A DNA stretch of 64,000 nt from Cafeteria roenbergensis (GCA_008330645.1 VLTN01000001.1:1302001-1366000), one strand, 5' to 3'. Positions 24,434 through 36,191 are shown, counted from the stretch's first letter. Made by a program: numbers and translations. The notes: a model not told the origin generated them from the sequence alone.

Positions 24434-25775
24434 TCAATCACTGAGGGACACAACCCACACGTCCCGAACGTTGCTCTTCCCGTCGTCCACGCTGAGAGCC
24501 CGCCACAGCACGGGCCTGCTGCCGCCCCCAGCCGGGGTCCACGCCTCGGCAGCCTCGGCAAAGGCCCTCGTGCCGCCGCCAAGCCCGCTCCCGAAGTAGA
24601 AGCGCTTCGCCGCCACCACGCACACACAGGGCCCCATACCGGCGGCGCGTCCCCGCTCAAGCAAGCCCAGCAGGCTGGCCGTGTGCGCGGCCACGGCCTC
24701 CGCGCGGTACACAGTTTCCGAGGCGACCACCACGAGGGCGCCGCCGTCCCGGCACCCAGCCACGGCCGCGTCAGCGAGCGCATCGTCCATTGCTGCGCCC
24801 CAAGAGCCCGACAGCAGGCGAACCTCCTTCGGGGCGGCGGGCGCGGCCGCGGCGCCTGCTTGCGGCAGCTCTGCCGCGTGAGCCACCGACGGTCCGGCCT
24901 TGAGCGAGAGCGCCGGAGCGTTCAGGTCCTGCAGCACGGCCCGCGTGCATTGGTCGGCCGAACCCGGAGCGAGAGCCCGCAGCCTGAGGGCTGCAGCCGT
25001 CGGCAGGGCCGTGCCACACCCGACTTCCACGATGGTGAGGCGGCTCGTCGCCATTGCGCGCCCGAGAGCCGCGCCGGCGGTTCCGGCGGCGAACAGTCCC
25101 TTGGGGCCTGCTTCATCGGCGCCACCCGGGCCGCTCAGCGCGCTCCCTGCCACCGCAGCGCCGACGATGACAGCGGCCGCGTCGCCCGCGCACTCCCACT
25201 GCACCAGCCCGCCCTCGTACTGGCCCTTGCTCACCGCCCACCCAGGAGGCAAAGCGCCCCCAGCGGACGCGTCCGGGGCGTACAGAACTGGCACCCCTCG
25301 GCTGGCCAAGTCGGTCACGGCGGCGCCCAACGGCGCGCCCGTCGCGGAGGGGCACCAGGGAGGCAGCTCGACAGCACAGAACGAGCGAGCCCAGCCCGCG
25401 GGAGGGGCCGCCGCGGCATCAGCCCGCCACTGCCCCTCTGGCAACGTGGCACTTTCGACTGGCGCGGGGGCGCACTCGGCCTCGGCGTGATCCGGGCTGG
25501 TGGCGGGGCCCGAGCCGGACTGGCTCGTGGCTGCGGCAGCACCTCCCCCGAACGGAGACGGCTCAGCCCCGAATGGCGACCCAGCGGCTGCCTGCGCGCG
25601 TGGCAGAAACGAAATGCAGCAACCCGCGTGGGAATGCGTGGCGTTGCGGTCTGGCAACAAGCTGACGCGTGCGCGCGTCTGCCAAAACACGGCAGCGTTG
25701 CGAGCTTTCTTTCGGGGTGGGCGAGCTTGCTCTCACAGCGCCGGAGTCCCCACCAAAGCCAAACGAGAATGCCAT
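24434..25775 (-). CDS. METTL18: Protein-histidine N-methyltransferase, METTL18/Hpm1-like
   Basis: Two exons: 25737..25775 (13 codons, MAFSFGFGGDSGA) and 24434..25591, with a GTGAGA donor and GCGCAG acceptor in phase 0; about 398 aa. An alternative CAG four bases downstream of the acceptor is out of phase. The start resembles the MSFxFxF opening of yeast Hpm1 and METTL18. The methyltransferase core shows VEVGCGTALPTAAAL (SAM-binding motif I, ~199), QDLNAPAL, VVASETVYRAEAV and VAAKRFYFGSGLGGGTRAF; the last is diagnostic of METTL18. In yeast and humans this family methylates a histidine of ribosomal protein uL3 (RPL3). An Ala/Gly/Pro-rich stretch follows the N-terminal motif. It is convergent with the carrier gene and only 117 bp from the next minus-strand gene. 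Confidence 0.88.
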
Positions 25776-25892
25776 CCAGAGCGAGCTTCGCACGAGCCTA
25801 ATGCGTCGCGAAGGCCTGGTGAGCGGGAGCCACTCGCTGGAGTGAGTGTCTGGCGCATTGACGAGCGTGAATTTGGGCAGAGCTCGGCGCGC

Positions 25893-27116
25893 TCACGCAC
25901 GATCGGAGCCGTCTGCCATGGTCGCCAGCTGGCGGACTGCCGCGACGGCCCATGCGGGCGGAGCCGGCTTGCTGATCAGGTCTTCCACGGCCACGGCGGC
26001 ATCCGCGGCATCGCTGTCCTCCTCCTCCTCTTCCTCCTCCTCGCCCTCGTCGCTGTCGCTGTCAGGCTCGGTTTGCTCGCTCTGGCCGGCGTGCTGCCCG
26101 CGGTTGCCGCCCTCCTGGCCGAAGCCGAACCCCGAGGCAAAGCGCTTTGCGTACGCGTACTCGTCCTCGCCGCCGATCCACGTGTAGAGCGTGCTGGTGG
26201 GCATGGCAGCCCAGCGGCCGTCGCCCAGCAGCAGCGTGGGCCCCTGCCCCATCTCCACGAGCTGGCCCATTGCCTCAGTCGGGCGCAAGCCCTCCCAGCC
26301 GTCGTGCCAGCCGACGCCGAACTCGGTGGGGCTGGGAACCTCCTCCCCGTCCTCCTCCTCGCTCCCGTCGCGGCCCTGCACACTGCCCATGGCGGCCCCC
26401 TCGCTGTCGCTGCCGCCCTCGGACGCGTCAGCGCCTGTGGCGCCGGCCCGAGCCTCACCCTTGCCGCGCCCCCCCCCCGCGGCATCCTGGTCGTCCTCCA
26501 CGTCCAGCCAGGATGCTCGCTCGCGCATGGCCGCGCGGATGTGCCGCTGATTGCCCACGACCCCGAGCGCGGCAGGCGGCCAGTGGCGCATGAGGGGGCC
26601 CTGCGTGCGGCACAGCAGCGCCACGTTGCTCATCACGGCGGTCGGGTGGTTCGCACCGACATCCGCCGCGCCCATGCGGGCAGCCATGTGGGCCGGGAGC
26701 GTGGCGAGGAACTCCGCACCCAGCGTCCAGTCGGTGTCGGTGCCGTCGGTGAGAGAGGCCACCGCCATGCCCTGGGCAGCCTCCCACGCGCCGGCCGCGC
26801 GGCGATCGGCCTCCCACGCCCCGCGCGGCACGGCCTCGTCGATGCCGATGAGGCGCCAGCCGCCGTGCTCGGGGACCATGTCCGGCCCGCGCAGCACCAC
26901 GCCGCCCGTCGCCTCTGCGAAGAGGCGCAGCCCCTTGCCCGCCAAGCCCTTGCCCTCCCACACAAGGCGGGTCAGCACAGCCTCCAGCCCGCGCGGGGCG
27001 CCCACGGGCCCCGCGCCAGACCGGCCGGGTGCGTCGGCCCGCACCCCGCGCTTGAGGTCACGGCGAAGGGCAGCGGCCCGGCGCTCCTCCGATGTGCCTT
27101 CGCCGCCTGCGCGGTG

Positions 27117-27152
<36 letters not shown>

Positions 27153-28829
27153 CCCTTCCTCGCTGTCTCCGCGCGGGTCGCCGTCCAGCCCAGTCCTTGC
27201 CAGGCCCATGGACCGCCCCCACGACGGTGCCGGGCGCACGAGCGAGATCTCAAACGTGGCCTCGTGCCAGTGGGTGTACCGGGCCACCAGACCGCGGAGG
27301 GCGGTCTCCTGGCGAGCCGACCACGGGGCCTTGCCCTCGGCCCCCGCAAGGGGCGACGGCACGCCCTCGTCGCCCAGCAGCGGGCCCGAGGCCAGCAACG
27401 CAGTGGAGGGGCCGTCTTTCCAGACGGCGGGCTGGGAGCCCTGGCGCCCGGACCCTGCAGCGGCGCCGGCATACGCTCTGGCGGCAGCCATGCGCGTGCG
27501 CACCGCAGCGTGCTCAACGGCCGAGCGGCGCAGGACGGCGGCACGCGAAGGCCCCTGCCTTGCGCCGGAGCCGTCCTTCGATTCGCTGGCGCCCACGTCA
27601 GCCTTGACCGCCGCCTCCACGGCGGCAAGCGACCGCGCCCGGGCCAGAGACTCCTCGCCCGCCCACCAGCGGGCCAGACCCGACGCGCTGGTCACGGCGG
27701 TGGGAGCATACGGGTCCGCGTCGTCCGCGCTGGCCGCCGGTCCCCGCCCCCGCGACTCCTCATCGCTCCCCTCCTCGTCGCTGCTGGCGGCATCGGCTGC
27801 GCCGCCGGCCGCATCACCGGCCTCGCCGTCCTGCGCACCGGCGATGCAGCCCCACCTTGAGGCGTCCGCGGCGCCGAACGGGTGGCTCCACTGCCGACCA
27901 CGCCACCCCGCGGGGCCTTCGATCCCGACAGCTTCGGCCTCGTCCAGCTCGGCGAGAGGCGCGACCACCCGCTTGCCGGCATCGCACTCGAGCGTGCCGA
28001 AGACGACGCGGGCCTGCACCACTACGCGAGACGCACCGGCCAGCGGCGCGGGGACGGGCTGGCCGCGCTTGCCCGACTCCTCCTCCTCCTTCTCGGAACG
28101 CCGCACAAGCTCCTCCATGGTCTCGTTGGACCCCCGGGACGGTCTGCGGCTGTCGAGCGCGTCGTCCCGCGGGCGGATGCGGCCGGCCTTGGTCATCGCA
28201 ATGCCCCAGGGGCTCAGAAGTGTCGGGCAGTCACCCTCGCGAGCCTCCACCAAGGAATGCGTCGTGGCATCGTAAACCAGGCCGCCGGAAGCGTGCTCCG
28301 GCGCCGCGGGCCGCACAGAAATGGCGTGCGCACGCACCTCTGCGAGTGCTGCACTGTGCACCCACACCTTTCGCGACGCAGAGGCGGCTTCTCCGCCCGC
28401 GGCGGCGCGCCTTGCAGCGTCGCACCGCACCGACTCTGACAGGGCGCTGCCCATGAGGCCGGCAGTGTCCTCCCGGATCCTCAGCGCCTGCTTGGACAGG
28501 TCCTTGTCCTCGTCCTTCCCAAGGGCCGCAGCGACGTCCGCGGGGCGAGCGAGCACCGAGTCGGCGACGAGCTGGATGGCCTGGGAGGCATCGCGGAGGA
28601 ACATGCCCGGGCTCGCGTGCGTGGCAGCAAGGAACACGGCGGGGCCGGAGCCCGCTGGCTGCATCGCGCCAGACCGGAACCTGGACGGGTCCTTGACGCC
28701 CCACCACGAAGGGGGACCAAGTTCGAGGCCGGCCGCAGACGAGGCCGGCCGGGATCGCGCAGCCGAAGCTGAAAGGCGCGCAGCGGCAGCCTTGGCTTTG
28801 GCGCTCCGGCTTCTGGATCCGCGAAGCAT
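25893..28829 (-). CDS. Unrecognised 978-aa protein, acidic, possibly organelle-targeted
   Basis: A single open frame of 979 codons. ATG 28829 was chosen as the first ATG; it gives an Arg/Ser/Ala-rich start (MLRGSRSRSAKAKAAAARLS) that could be a mitochondrial presequence, though this is uncertain. The protein mixes ordered segments (for example WWGVKDPSRFRSG, LVYDATTHSLVEA, LLSPWGIAMT, GGWRLIGIDEAVPRGAW, TDTDWTLGAEFLATLP) with long acidic low-complexity linkers, including an 11-Asp run and an Asp/Ser/Glu-rich tail. No catalytic motif or known domain was recognised. Codon use and base composition resemble the neighbours, so it is a genuine host gene. Confidence 0.7.
27118..27150. repeat. Trinucleotide repeat (TCG)11
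   Basis: Eleven TCG units, coding eleven Asp residues on the minus strand in the 978-aa orphan. It has the same unit and length as the tract at 6962..6994 in an unrelated gene. Confidence 0.95.
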
Positions 28830-29060
28830 CCTGGAGCGGGGGCACTGAATGAACGCTGCGACCGCGTGCGATCCTTCGCGAGCTCCTTCCGGGAACTGCA
28901 AGGTGCTGCGTCTGGTGGGTCATCGCAGCTGACGGCGATCAATGCATCCGTGGTGCCAATTGCGGCTGCGCTCTGCCAGCCCGCGCCGGCTGTCAGGCCG
29001 ACCACACAGGCTCGGCACGAAGGGCAGCGCTTCCAAGTTGCGATACATGGTGCTGAGAGC
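28830..29060. other. Upstream region of the 978-aa orphan
   Basis: 231 bp between the orphan's start codon and the left edge of duplicated HSP70 segment A. It is the likely promoter of the orphan gene; no motif was recognised. Confidence 0.35.
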
Positions 29061-31801
29061 CTGCAGTGTCCCTGGCAACCTCCGGCGCCACGGGAAGGGC
29101 GGGGACCAGAGGCTGCACTCGGAAGCGGGCAGAGCCACCGCCTGCGCAACACGCAGGCTGGCTCTCGGCACGAAACACAAACCTGGCCTGGCAGCAGTGG
29201 AGTGCTCAAGCGTGGCCACGAGCGTGTGGTGCCGTGATGGCGTGCGGCGGGCTGCGCGCTGCTGCGAGAAGTCCGTGTTTCGAGGGCGCTCGTCGCGCGG
29301 CATCATCACAATCAGCAGCAGCACCTGCACTCAATCATGATCCCCGCCCCTCCCACCCCAGTCGCACTCTCCCGCTCTCGCTCTCCGGTCGGGATGGGAG
29401 GCGCGAAGCCCCAGCCACACGACCTGCGGCCGCGGCTTAGTCGACCTCCTCCACCTTCACCGACTCAGCGGGGGCGCCCTCGTCCGCGCCGGGCATGCCG
29501 CCGCCAGGCATCCCGCCGGGCATGCCGCCGGGCATGCCTCCCGGCATGCCGCCGGCGCCGCCTTCGGCACCCTGGTACATCTTCACGAACACCGGGTTGA
29601 CCACCTCCTCGAGCTCCTTCTGCTTGGCCTCGAACTCCTCCTTCTCGGCCTCGTGGTGGCTGTCCAGCCACTCCATGGCGGACTTGACGGCCGCCTCCAC
29701 GGTCTCCTTCTCCTCCGCGGACAGCTTGCTCGCCAGCTTCTCGTCCGAGATGGAGTTGCGCACGTTGTAGGCGTAGTTCTCAAGGCCGTTCTTGGCCTCG
29801 ATGCGGGCCTTGTTGGCCTCGTCCTCGGCCTTGTTGGCCTCGGCCTCCGCCACCATGCGCTCGATGTCGTCCTTGGACAGGCGGCCCTTGTCGTTGGTGA
29901 TGGTGATCTTGTTCTCCTTGCCGGTGGACTTCTCCACGGCCGACACGTTCAGGATGCCGTTGGCGTCGATGTCGTACGTCACCTCGATCTGCGGCACGCC
30001 GCGGGGCATCGGGGGGGATGCCGTCGAGGTGGAACTTGCCGAGCAGGTTGTTGTCCTTGGTCATGGACCGCTCGCCCTCGTACACCTGGATGAGCACACC
30101 GGGCTGGTTGTCCGCGAAGGTGGAGAAGGTCTGCGACTTCTTGCACGGCACGGTGGTGCCGCGCTTGATCAGCGTGGTGAACACGCCGCCGGCCGTCTCG
30201 AGGCCGAGCGACAGCGGGGTCACGTCGAGGAGCAGCAGCTCGTCGAGCTTGCTGGACTTGTGCGAGCCGTCCATGATGGCGGCCTGCACGGCGGCGCCGT
30301 ACGCCACGGCCTCGTCCGGGTTGATGGACTTGCTCGGCTCCTGGCCGAAGAAGTCGGTCAGAAGCTTCTGCACGCGCGGGATGCGGGTGGAGCCGCCAAC
30401 CAGCACCACGTCGTCGACCTTGTCCTTGGCGATCTTGGAATCCTTGAGCACGCGCTCCACGGGCGCCATGGTCTTGCGGAAGAGCTCGCCGCACAGGTCC
30501 TCGAAGCGGGCGCGGGTGATGGAGATGTGGAAGTCGATGCCGTCGAAGAGGGAGTCGATCTCGATGTGCGCCGTCATGGACGACGACAGCGTGCGCTTAG
30601 CGCGCTCGCACGCGGTGCGAAGGCGGCGCTTGGCGCGCTCGTTGGTGTTCATGTCCTTCTTGTGCTTGCGCTTGAAGGTGTCCATGCAGTAGTCCACGAG
30701 GCGGTTGTCGAAGTCCTCGCCGCCAAGGTGGGTGTCACCGCTGGTGGCCTTCACCTCGAAGATGCCGTCCTCCATGGTCAGCAGGGACACATCGAAGGTG
30801 CCGCCTCCGAGGTCGTAGATGAGCACGTTGCGCTCCTTGCCCTTCTTGTCAAGGCCGTACGCGATGGCGGCGGCCGTGGGCTCGTTGATGATGCGGGACA
30901 CGTTCAGGCCCGCGATGGTGCCGGCGTCCTTGGTGGCCTGGCGCTGGCTGTCGTTGAAGTACGCCGGCACGGTCACCACGGCCGACGTCACGTCGGTGCC
31001 AAGGTAGGCCTCGGCCACGGCCTTCATCTTCTGAAGCACCATGGCGGAGATCTCCTCCGCGGCGTACGTCTTGGTCTCGCCCTTGAACTCGACCTGGATC
31101 ATGGGCTTGTCGTGGTCGCCGGCCACAACCTTGAACGGCCAGTGGCGGGTGTCGGCCTGGACGATGGGGTCCGAGAACTTGCGCCCGATGAGGCGCTTGG
31201 CGTCGAACACCGTGTTGGTCGGGTTCATCGCGGCCTGGTTCTTGGCGGCGTCGCCGACGAGGCGCTCCGAGGCCGTGAAGGCCACGTACGACGGGGTGGT
31301 GCGGTTGCCCTGGTCGTTGGCGATGATCTCAACGCGCTGCGGGGGAGAGGGAGCGGAGGAGCGGCGGGCAGGGAGGAGCGGAAAACGTTGGAATGCGGGC
31401 GCAGCTGGGTCAGCAGAATCTTCCAGAACACTGGCGCCACTCGCCGCCCTCGCCGGCAGCAACACCCGCCGCACGCCCCGGCCCCGCTCCCCGAGGCGCC
31501 CAGCCGTAGGACCGGGCGCCACGTGGGCGCGCGCAAGATGGGCGCGGGGACCCGGGGGGCTGGCGCGAGCGCGCGCGGTGGTGACGTGTCTGCAAAGTGG
31601 AGCGCCACCTGGCACTGGCCCGGCCGGGAGACTCACGTCATGCGCCCAGACGCCCACGCACGAGTACGTGGTGCCGAGGTCGATGCCGATGCAGGCACCC
31701 GCGCCGGAGGAAGCAGCTGCAGCCATGTCTAGAGTCGCGGTTTGTCTGAAAGAGTTCAGAGAGTGCCCTTGGACGAGCGCGCCCTCTCTTTTTGGCTTGC
31801 A
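29061..31801. repeat. Direct segmental duplication, copy A (2.74 kb)
   Basis: This segment matches 36212..38954 in the same orientation. It covers the whole HSP70 gene, about 375 bp of 3' flank and 75 bp of 5' flank. The offset between copies changes from 7151 to 7150, 7152 and 7153 bp, which accounts for exactly three length differences: one G at 30011-30017, one TG near 37811, and one G in the intron. Only a handful of substitutions were noticed, mostly in the 3' flank. The sequences diverge completely outside these borders. Confidence 0.95.
29437..31726 (-). CDS. HSP70: Cytosolic HSP70, copy A (one frame break near the middle)
   Basis: Exon 1 is 31637..31726 (30 codons, ending CVGVWAHD), exon 2 is 29437..31336, and the 300-bp intron runs GTGAGT...CGCAG. 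Standard HSP70 features are visible: [54 protein letters not shown], a C-terminal GGMP repeat and the terminal EEVD that binds TPR co-chaperones, marking the cytosolic class. A run of seven G at 30011-30017 (six in copy B) shifts the frame in the substrate-binding domain, just after the codons for DGIPP. With the extra G ignored, the product is 662 aa. The two copies look identical in the coding sequence apart from indels. It may be a sequencing error or a damaged copy (see findings). Confidence 0.92.
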
Positions 31802-32129
31802 CTATCGCAAGCCGGCAGAGGCTCTGCCGCCCCAGCTGTCTCAGCAGCTGTCTCACCAGCCGGCTCGGCAACTCTCTCTCCTTGAGTGTGCGACGGCGAA
31901 GCCGTGCGCATGGGCACTGGCGGCCCGCCCTGGTGCTCTGGAAGCGCGGCTTGCATGTCGTGTTCGGCACTCGTTCGAGACGCATACAGCTCGACTATAT
32001 TACACGGCAGCAGATGGCACGGCTCAAGGCCAGCAGCAGGCAGTAGCTCAGCGCAATGACTCCATCGCGGAGACGATTGGCTTGAAACATGGGGCCTGAC
32101 GGGGGTCTTGGGACTGAGGGCAGCCGGAC
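31802..32129. other. Upstream region specific to HSP70 copy A
   Basis: About 330 bp between the right border of duplicated segment A and the end of the next minus-strand gene. It lies upstream of HSP70 copy A and shares nothing visible with the corresponding region of copy B, so the two copies have different distal promoters. No clear heat-shock element (GAAnnTTC arrays) was found by eye. Confidence 0.4.
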
Positions 32130-34349
32130 CTAAGCAAGGACGGCGTTGAGCGCAGATTGCGCAACGAGCTGCACCACTTGCTCGCCAAGAGCCCGTTCGG
32201 CAGCAGCAAGCCGTGCCGCGCCTGATAAGGACGTTTCAGGCACCTGGTGGTGCGCGAGAGTCTCCTGAAAGCCGAGAAGGGCGCAGGCCTCGAGAGTCTC
32301 GGCGCTCGCAGCTTGCGAGGGCTCGTCAAACACGTCGCCCGGACCCACAGGCGCCGCCCCAGCCCGCAAGGCGCTCATCTGGTGCTCTAACACGACGCCA
32401 TGCGTGCAGGCTCGGATAGGCTCCACAGCCTCGAGCGCTAGAGCCTCAAAGGACTGCATCACTTGCTCAGCCGGAATCCCGCTCGCAGACGTCGCGGAGA
32501 GACGATCGCAGCTGGGCGAATGCGCCACGACCAGCGGAGACACCTGAGCCACGACTTGGTGGCAACCGCCCTCCCACTTGGACACGTGAGACGACGAGTC
32601 GTGGACATCATCCCAGGCAGCCTCTGGGGAGGCGCGAGTACCGCGGACCAGGATGTCCATGAGATTGTGCTGCCTTGGGCACACGCCGGCTAGCTGCGCA
32701 GCAGCGCTGGACTGCCCCACGGTCCGTAGCATTTCGCAGGCGCGAGCGAGGCAGAGCTCTGGCCCGCCGCACTCCCCCACCTGCTCGGCCACGAGCGCGG
32801 TTTGGGGCCACGGGCTGCTGATCCGGGAGCCGCCGCTGGGTCCCAGGGCCCGGGGCCCGGCGTCGTTGCGGTCGCCATCGGACATGGCGGCCACAGCCAC
32901 GTCACGCATCGACATGGCGCGCCTGGGCGACCCCGCCCCCTGCTCCTCCTCCTCCTGCCCCTCCTCCACAGCGGGCATGCCGTCTGCCTCGATGAGGGTG
33001 CGCAGCACCACGGCCGCGGCTTGGGGTTCGTGCTCTTCTCCACCCGGCCGCCTGGACCGATCGACCACCTGGGCCACGACGCCGATGACGCTCCATTGCC
33101 TGGCTGTTGCCGGGACGAGGTGAGGTAGCGCGCCACGCACCCCCCACTGAGGCTGTTCCCCCTCTCCAAGGCTCACGGAAGCGCCAAGCCGGGCAGCAGC
33201 AGCTGCTGCTTCAAACAACCCCTGCGCCTCCTGCTCACTCAACTCCGAGGAGGCCGCCTCCCTGCCGAGTCCCAGCTCCGAGAATGAGGTCAGGACAGCG
33301 AGCTGGCCCTTCGCGCCCTCGAGCGGTCCAGCCCCGGGGATGAGCTCCACTATACCCCCCGAGGTGCTGACTGCGGCTGCCGCAGAGCAGTGCTCGGGGG
33401 CGGCGACTGCCTCCCGGCGCAAGCCGGCCGCGGCCCCAAAGCCACCGGCCCGAAGCCAGCCAGTGAAGCACGCGCTGGCTTCCCCTCCGTCACGGAACGC
33501 CCGCTCTGGACCAGTCTCGGACCCTGCCAACGGGGGGGGGTGCAGCAGCAAGAGTCGAAGGGGCGCTCGGTCCGCGTCGGCCGATCCAGCGGCGGCTTGC
33601 GGAGCCTGGGCGGAGTCCAGCGCGCGGGAAAGGCGGAGGGCCTGCGACCGGGAGGCGGCTGCTCGGAGCAGCCCCCCGGCTCGGGCAATGCCAGGGCGGC
33701 TGCGACTGGCCCCTGAGATGACCAGTCGCTGGCAGGGTGCGGCCGCCGAGGTGCAGTCCGGCTCGGCGAGCACCGGGGACCCCTCCGCATTCCGCGTCAG
33801 CCGGGCAAGGAATCCAATCGTGGCCTTCCCGGTGTCGCTGGGGAGTCGCTCTTCTTGGCGGGCGCCGTGGGCCGTGTTGCCCAGGGACGCGGCAGCCTCT
33901 CTGAGAAGCGCCCCGTCGCCGAAAAGCGAAACAGCCTTCGCTTGGCCCCACGAGGGCGTTCCAGTCGCCGCCCACGCGATCGTTGGTCCCTCTGTGGGCT
34001 CAAACTCGGCAAGCGCAATCGCTGCGGAGCCACGGCACGCAGCTGCTTCGAGCCTCACGGGGCTGCGGGGCAGCTGCGGCGCCGCCTCGCCCGCCGCAAA
34101 GGAAACTGCGTCAACCGTGGCGGTCACCGCACCCGGCTCCCTGGCAGTGACGGGCATCCACACGCCGCCCTCGCACCAGCTCTCAGGCAGCCGCATCTCC
34201 TTGGCGCGAAACACCCAGCCAGAGACAGCCCTGGAGGAGCGGAGCTCGGGTGGAGCCGCAAGGAACAGCCCGACGGTGAACAGCGCCAGACACCCGAGAA
34301 GCCCGCCAAGTCGCCAGTGCCAAATGGAGGAGCGATTTTTGAATGGCAT
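32130..34349 (-). CDS. Unrecognised type II membrane protein, 739 aa
   Basis: The ATG at 34349 gives MPFKNRSSIWHWRLGGLLGC, a short basic N-terminus followed by one hydrophobic helix (GLLGCLALFTVGLFLAA) and then a large, mainly extracytosolic domain: a type II membrane or signal-anchor layout. An in-frame ATG at 34382 would add 11 residues. Scattered cysteines (CTSAAAPCQRL, CGGPELCLARACEML, CPRQ) suggest disulfides, as expected for a lumenal domain. Pieces such as IGVVAQVVDRS and LIPGAGPLEGA look ordered, while Ala/Glu-rich linkers are not. No named family or catalytic motif was recognised. The position between the two HSP70 copies appears coincidental. Confidence 0.65.
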   Translation of the reverse strand: MPFKNRSSIWHWRLGGLLGCLALFTVGLFLAAPPELRSSRAVSGWVFRAKEMRLPESWCEGGVWMPVTAREPGAVTATVDAVSFAAGEAAPQLPRSPVRLEAAACRGSAAIALAEFEPTEGPTIAWAATGTPSWGQAKAVSLFGDGALLREAAASLGNTAHGARQEERLPSDTGKATIGFLARLTRNAEGSPVLAEPDCTSAAAPCQRLVISGASRSRPGIARAGGLLRAAASRSQALRLSRALDSAQAPQAAAGSADADRAPLRLLLLHPPPLAGSETGPERAFRDGGEASACFTGWLRAGGFGAAAGLRREAVAAPEHCSAAAAVSTSGGIVELIPGAGPLEGAKGQLAVLTSFSELGLGREAASSELSEQEAQGLFEAAAAAARLGASVSLGEGEQPQWGVRGALPHLVPATARQWSVIGVVAQVVDRSRRPGGEEHEPQAAAVVLRTLIEADGMPAVEEGQEEEEQGAGSPRRAMSMRDVAVAAMSDGDRNDAGPRALGPSGGSRISSPWPQTALVAEQVGECGGPELCLARACEMLRTVGQSSAAAQLAGVCPRQHNLMDILVRGTRASPEAAWDDVHDSSSHVSKWEGGCHQVVAQVSPLVVAHSPSCDRLSATSASGIPAEQVMQSFEALALEAVEPIRACTHGVVLEHQMSALRAGAAPVGPGDVFDEPSQAASAETLEACALLGFQETLAHHQVPETSLSGAARLAAAERALGEQVVQLVAQSALNAVLA

Positions 34350-34607
34350 GCCCCCCTCCTGGGCGGCCCGTACGCGAGGCATGCTCGCAGGCCGTGGCGA
34401 GTGCCGCAGCCTTGAGCGACAAAACGAGCGATCAAGGCCTGCAGAGCGGATGCGTGCTGCTGGAACAAGCGGATTGCACACTGGAGCCCCGCGCAACCCA
34501 AGCCCCGCTGCTCTGGACTGCAACACGCGGGGCTGGCCTTGCACTCAATGACGCCAGACCTGCCGTTCGCCGGTGGCACACGCAAAGGTCAAACGCTGGA
34601 ACCAACC

Positions 34608-36191
34608 CTACAGCTCGTCGTCGTCGTCGTCGGCGTCGCCGCCAGCGGCCCGTGACGCAGCAGCAGCAGAAGCATCATGACCAGCAGCCAAAGAAGCAGC
34701 AGCAGCAGCACCTGTAGCGCCAGCTGTAGGCGCCGCAGCGGCCACATCCGACTCGGGTTCGACGGGCTTGGGCGGGGACAGGCAGTCCGCTGCAGCAGCA
34801 CCGAGCGGGTCAGTCAGAAGGGAAAACACCCCCGAAACGGCCGGCGACTCTGGCAGCTCCGTTGGCCACTCCGATCGCGGAAGGCACGCCCAGTTCGGGC
34901 TGGCCGTGGACTTGATCCAGCCGAAGTCGTCGACTCTGGCCCAGTTCCCGGCGGTCTCCACGTCCTTCTCCGAGTCTGCACTCGTGCTTTGCAAGAGGCC
35001 CGCGTCCACCAGGAGCTCGCGCTGCCTCCTGGTGCAGCTCTGCCCGGGTGCGGGCGCCAGGAGGTACGGGCCGAAGCGCAGCCCGGTGCAGTGCTCAATG
35101 ATCGGCCTCGACAGGGCGAGTACCAAAAACGAGCACCCGACGCTGCGGTGGAGCCGAAACTGCCTTGCCGCCATGTGCACAACGCAGTCCTCGCAGTCAT
35201 GGAGCAAGAGAGAGCCCGCGACGGGCACGCAGAGCAGCGTGCAGCGCTTCAAGCGGTCCACACGCAGCGCCGAGAGCCGGCGGGTCACCACCACAGTGCA
35301 GTCCTCCATATCCATGAGCCGAACGTCGCCACAGCTGGCGCCCCCGGCGCCGCTCTCCGCCCCAAGCTCCACCACCTCCCCCCGCTTGCCCGCCACGGTG
35401 ACCTCCTCCTCGCCAAGACGGGCAAGCAGCGCCGCAGAGGCCGCGGCTGCGGGAGCCGCTGCGCCCGGGGATGGCTCCGCGGGCGCTGGAGAGGGGGCTG
35501 CTGCCTGCTCCCGCTGGCGCCGCCGGCCAAATGCGAACTTCCGCTTGGGCGTCACCTTGGACCGGGCGCCGTCGATCTCCTCCCGCAAGCGGCCAAGCAG
35601 CTGCTGAGATGCCTCCGCGTCGTACGGAGGCAGCCCGCGAGAGCCATCCGCTACGCATTGCCGCGCAGCCTCGAACTGGGACGCCCAGCCGTCTGTAACG
35701 GCTTTGGCTGGACTAGCATCGAGGGGGAGCGTGCCGGAGAGCACGGCCGCGATGTCGGCCCGCAGTCCTGCGAACGTGCAAGCAGCGTCGGGCACGAGCC
35801 GTGCTCCGCGCCGTCGGCCGATGGGCAGTGGCCCGCCGAGCAACATACATCGCCAGAAAGGCCCGCGCGGAAAGCTTACCGTCTGCGATGACATTCAGGC
35901 TCGCCCAGAATGCATCCGTGGCCTGGCTTCCCGATTCGCCGGCGTCAGCCTCGCGCTCGCGCCGAAGGGCCGATCGCTCCGCGTTCTTTGCGTCCAGACG
36001 CGCGAAAACGAGGCGGCGCTTCTCCTTCTGCGAACGACCTCCAATGCAACCATCCAAATCGTCTAGCTCGGCCTGAGGGCTGCGCGCGAGCGGCGGCGAA
36101 TTGTCGGGTAACGGCGCGCTCGCGAGGCTGCTGCGTCGTGAGGCCCTCGTTGCGAGTGGGCGCTCACCCACTCCTCCGAAGCAGACGCCAT
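34608..36191 (-). CDS. TBCC: Tubulin-folding cofactor C
   Basis: Three exons, 36168..36191 (MASASEEW), 35880..36027 and 34608..35767. The introns are 140 and 112 bp (GTGAGC...TCGCAG and GTAAGC...TCGCAG), in phase throughout, giving 443 aa. The N-terminal part (KEKRRLVFARLDAKNAERSA) corresponds to the helical spectrin-like tubulin-binding domain. After an Ala/Pro linker comes the C-CAP/TBCC beta-helix: VRLMDMEDCTVVV, CTLLCVPVAGSLLLHDCEDC, AARQFRLHRS and IIEHCTGLRFGPY. QFRLHRS (~261) carries the arginine finger that stimulates tubulin GTP hydrolysis in this family. The protein ends in an Asp-rich tail. It acts with cofactors D and E in releasing native alpha/beta-tubulin. Its start codon lies only 20 bp from the border of duplicated HSP70 segment B. 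Confidence 0.92.

Noticed and set aside
30001-30020. Programmed frameshifting as explanation for the HSP70 frame break
   Set aside because: The partner copy lacks the extra G at the same site, HSP70 is not known to use frameshifting, and no slippery heptamer with a downstream structure was evident.
29792-31732. Long plus-strand open frame antisense to HSP70 (also 36804..38662)
   Set aside because: Long antisense frames opposite HSP70 are a known codon-bias artefact in GC-rich genomes; no domain or splice logic supports them.
31727-31801. Heat-shock element upstream of HSP70 (GAAAGAGTTC)
   Set aside because: The GAA and TTC are four bases apart instead of two, and there is no array of units, so it does not meet the consensus.
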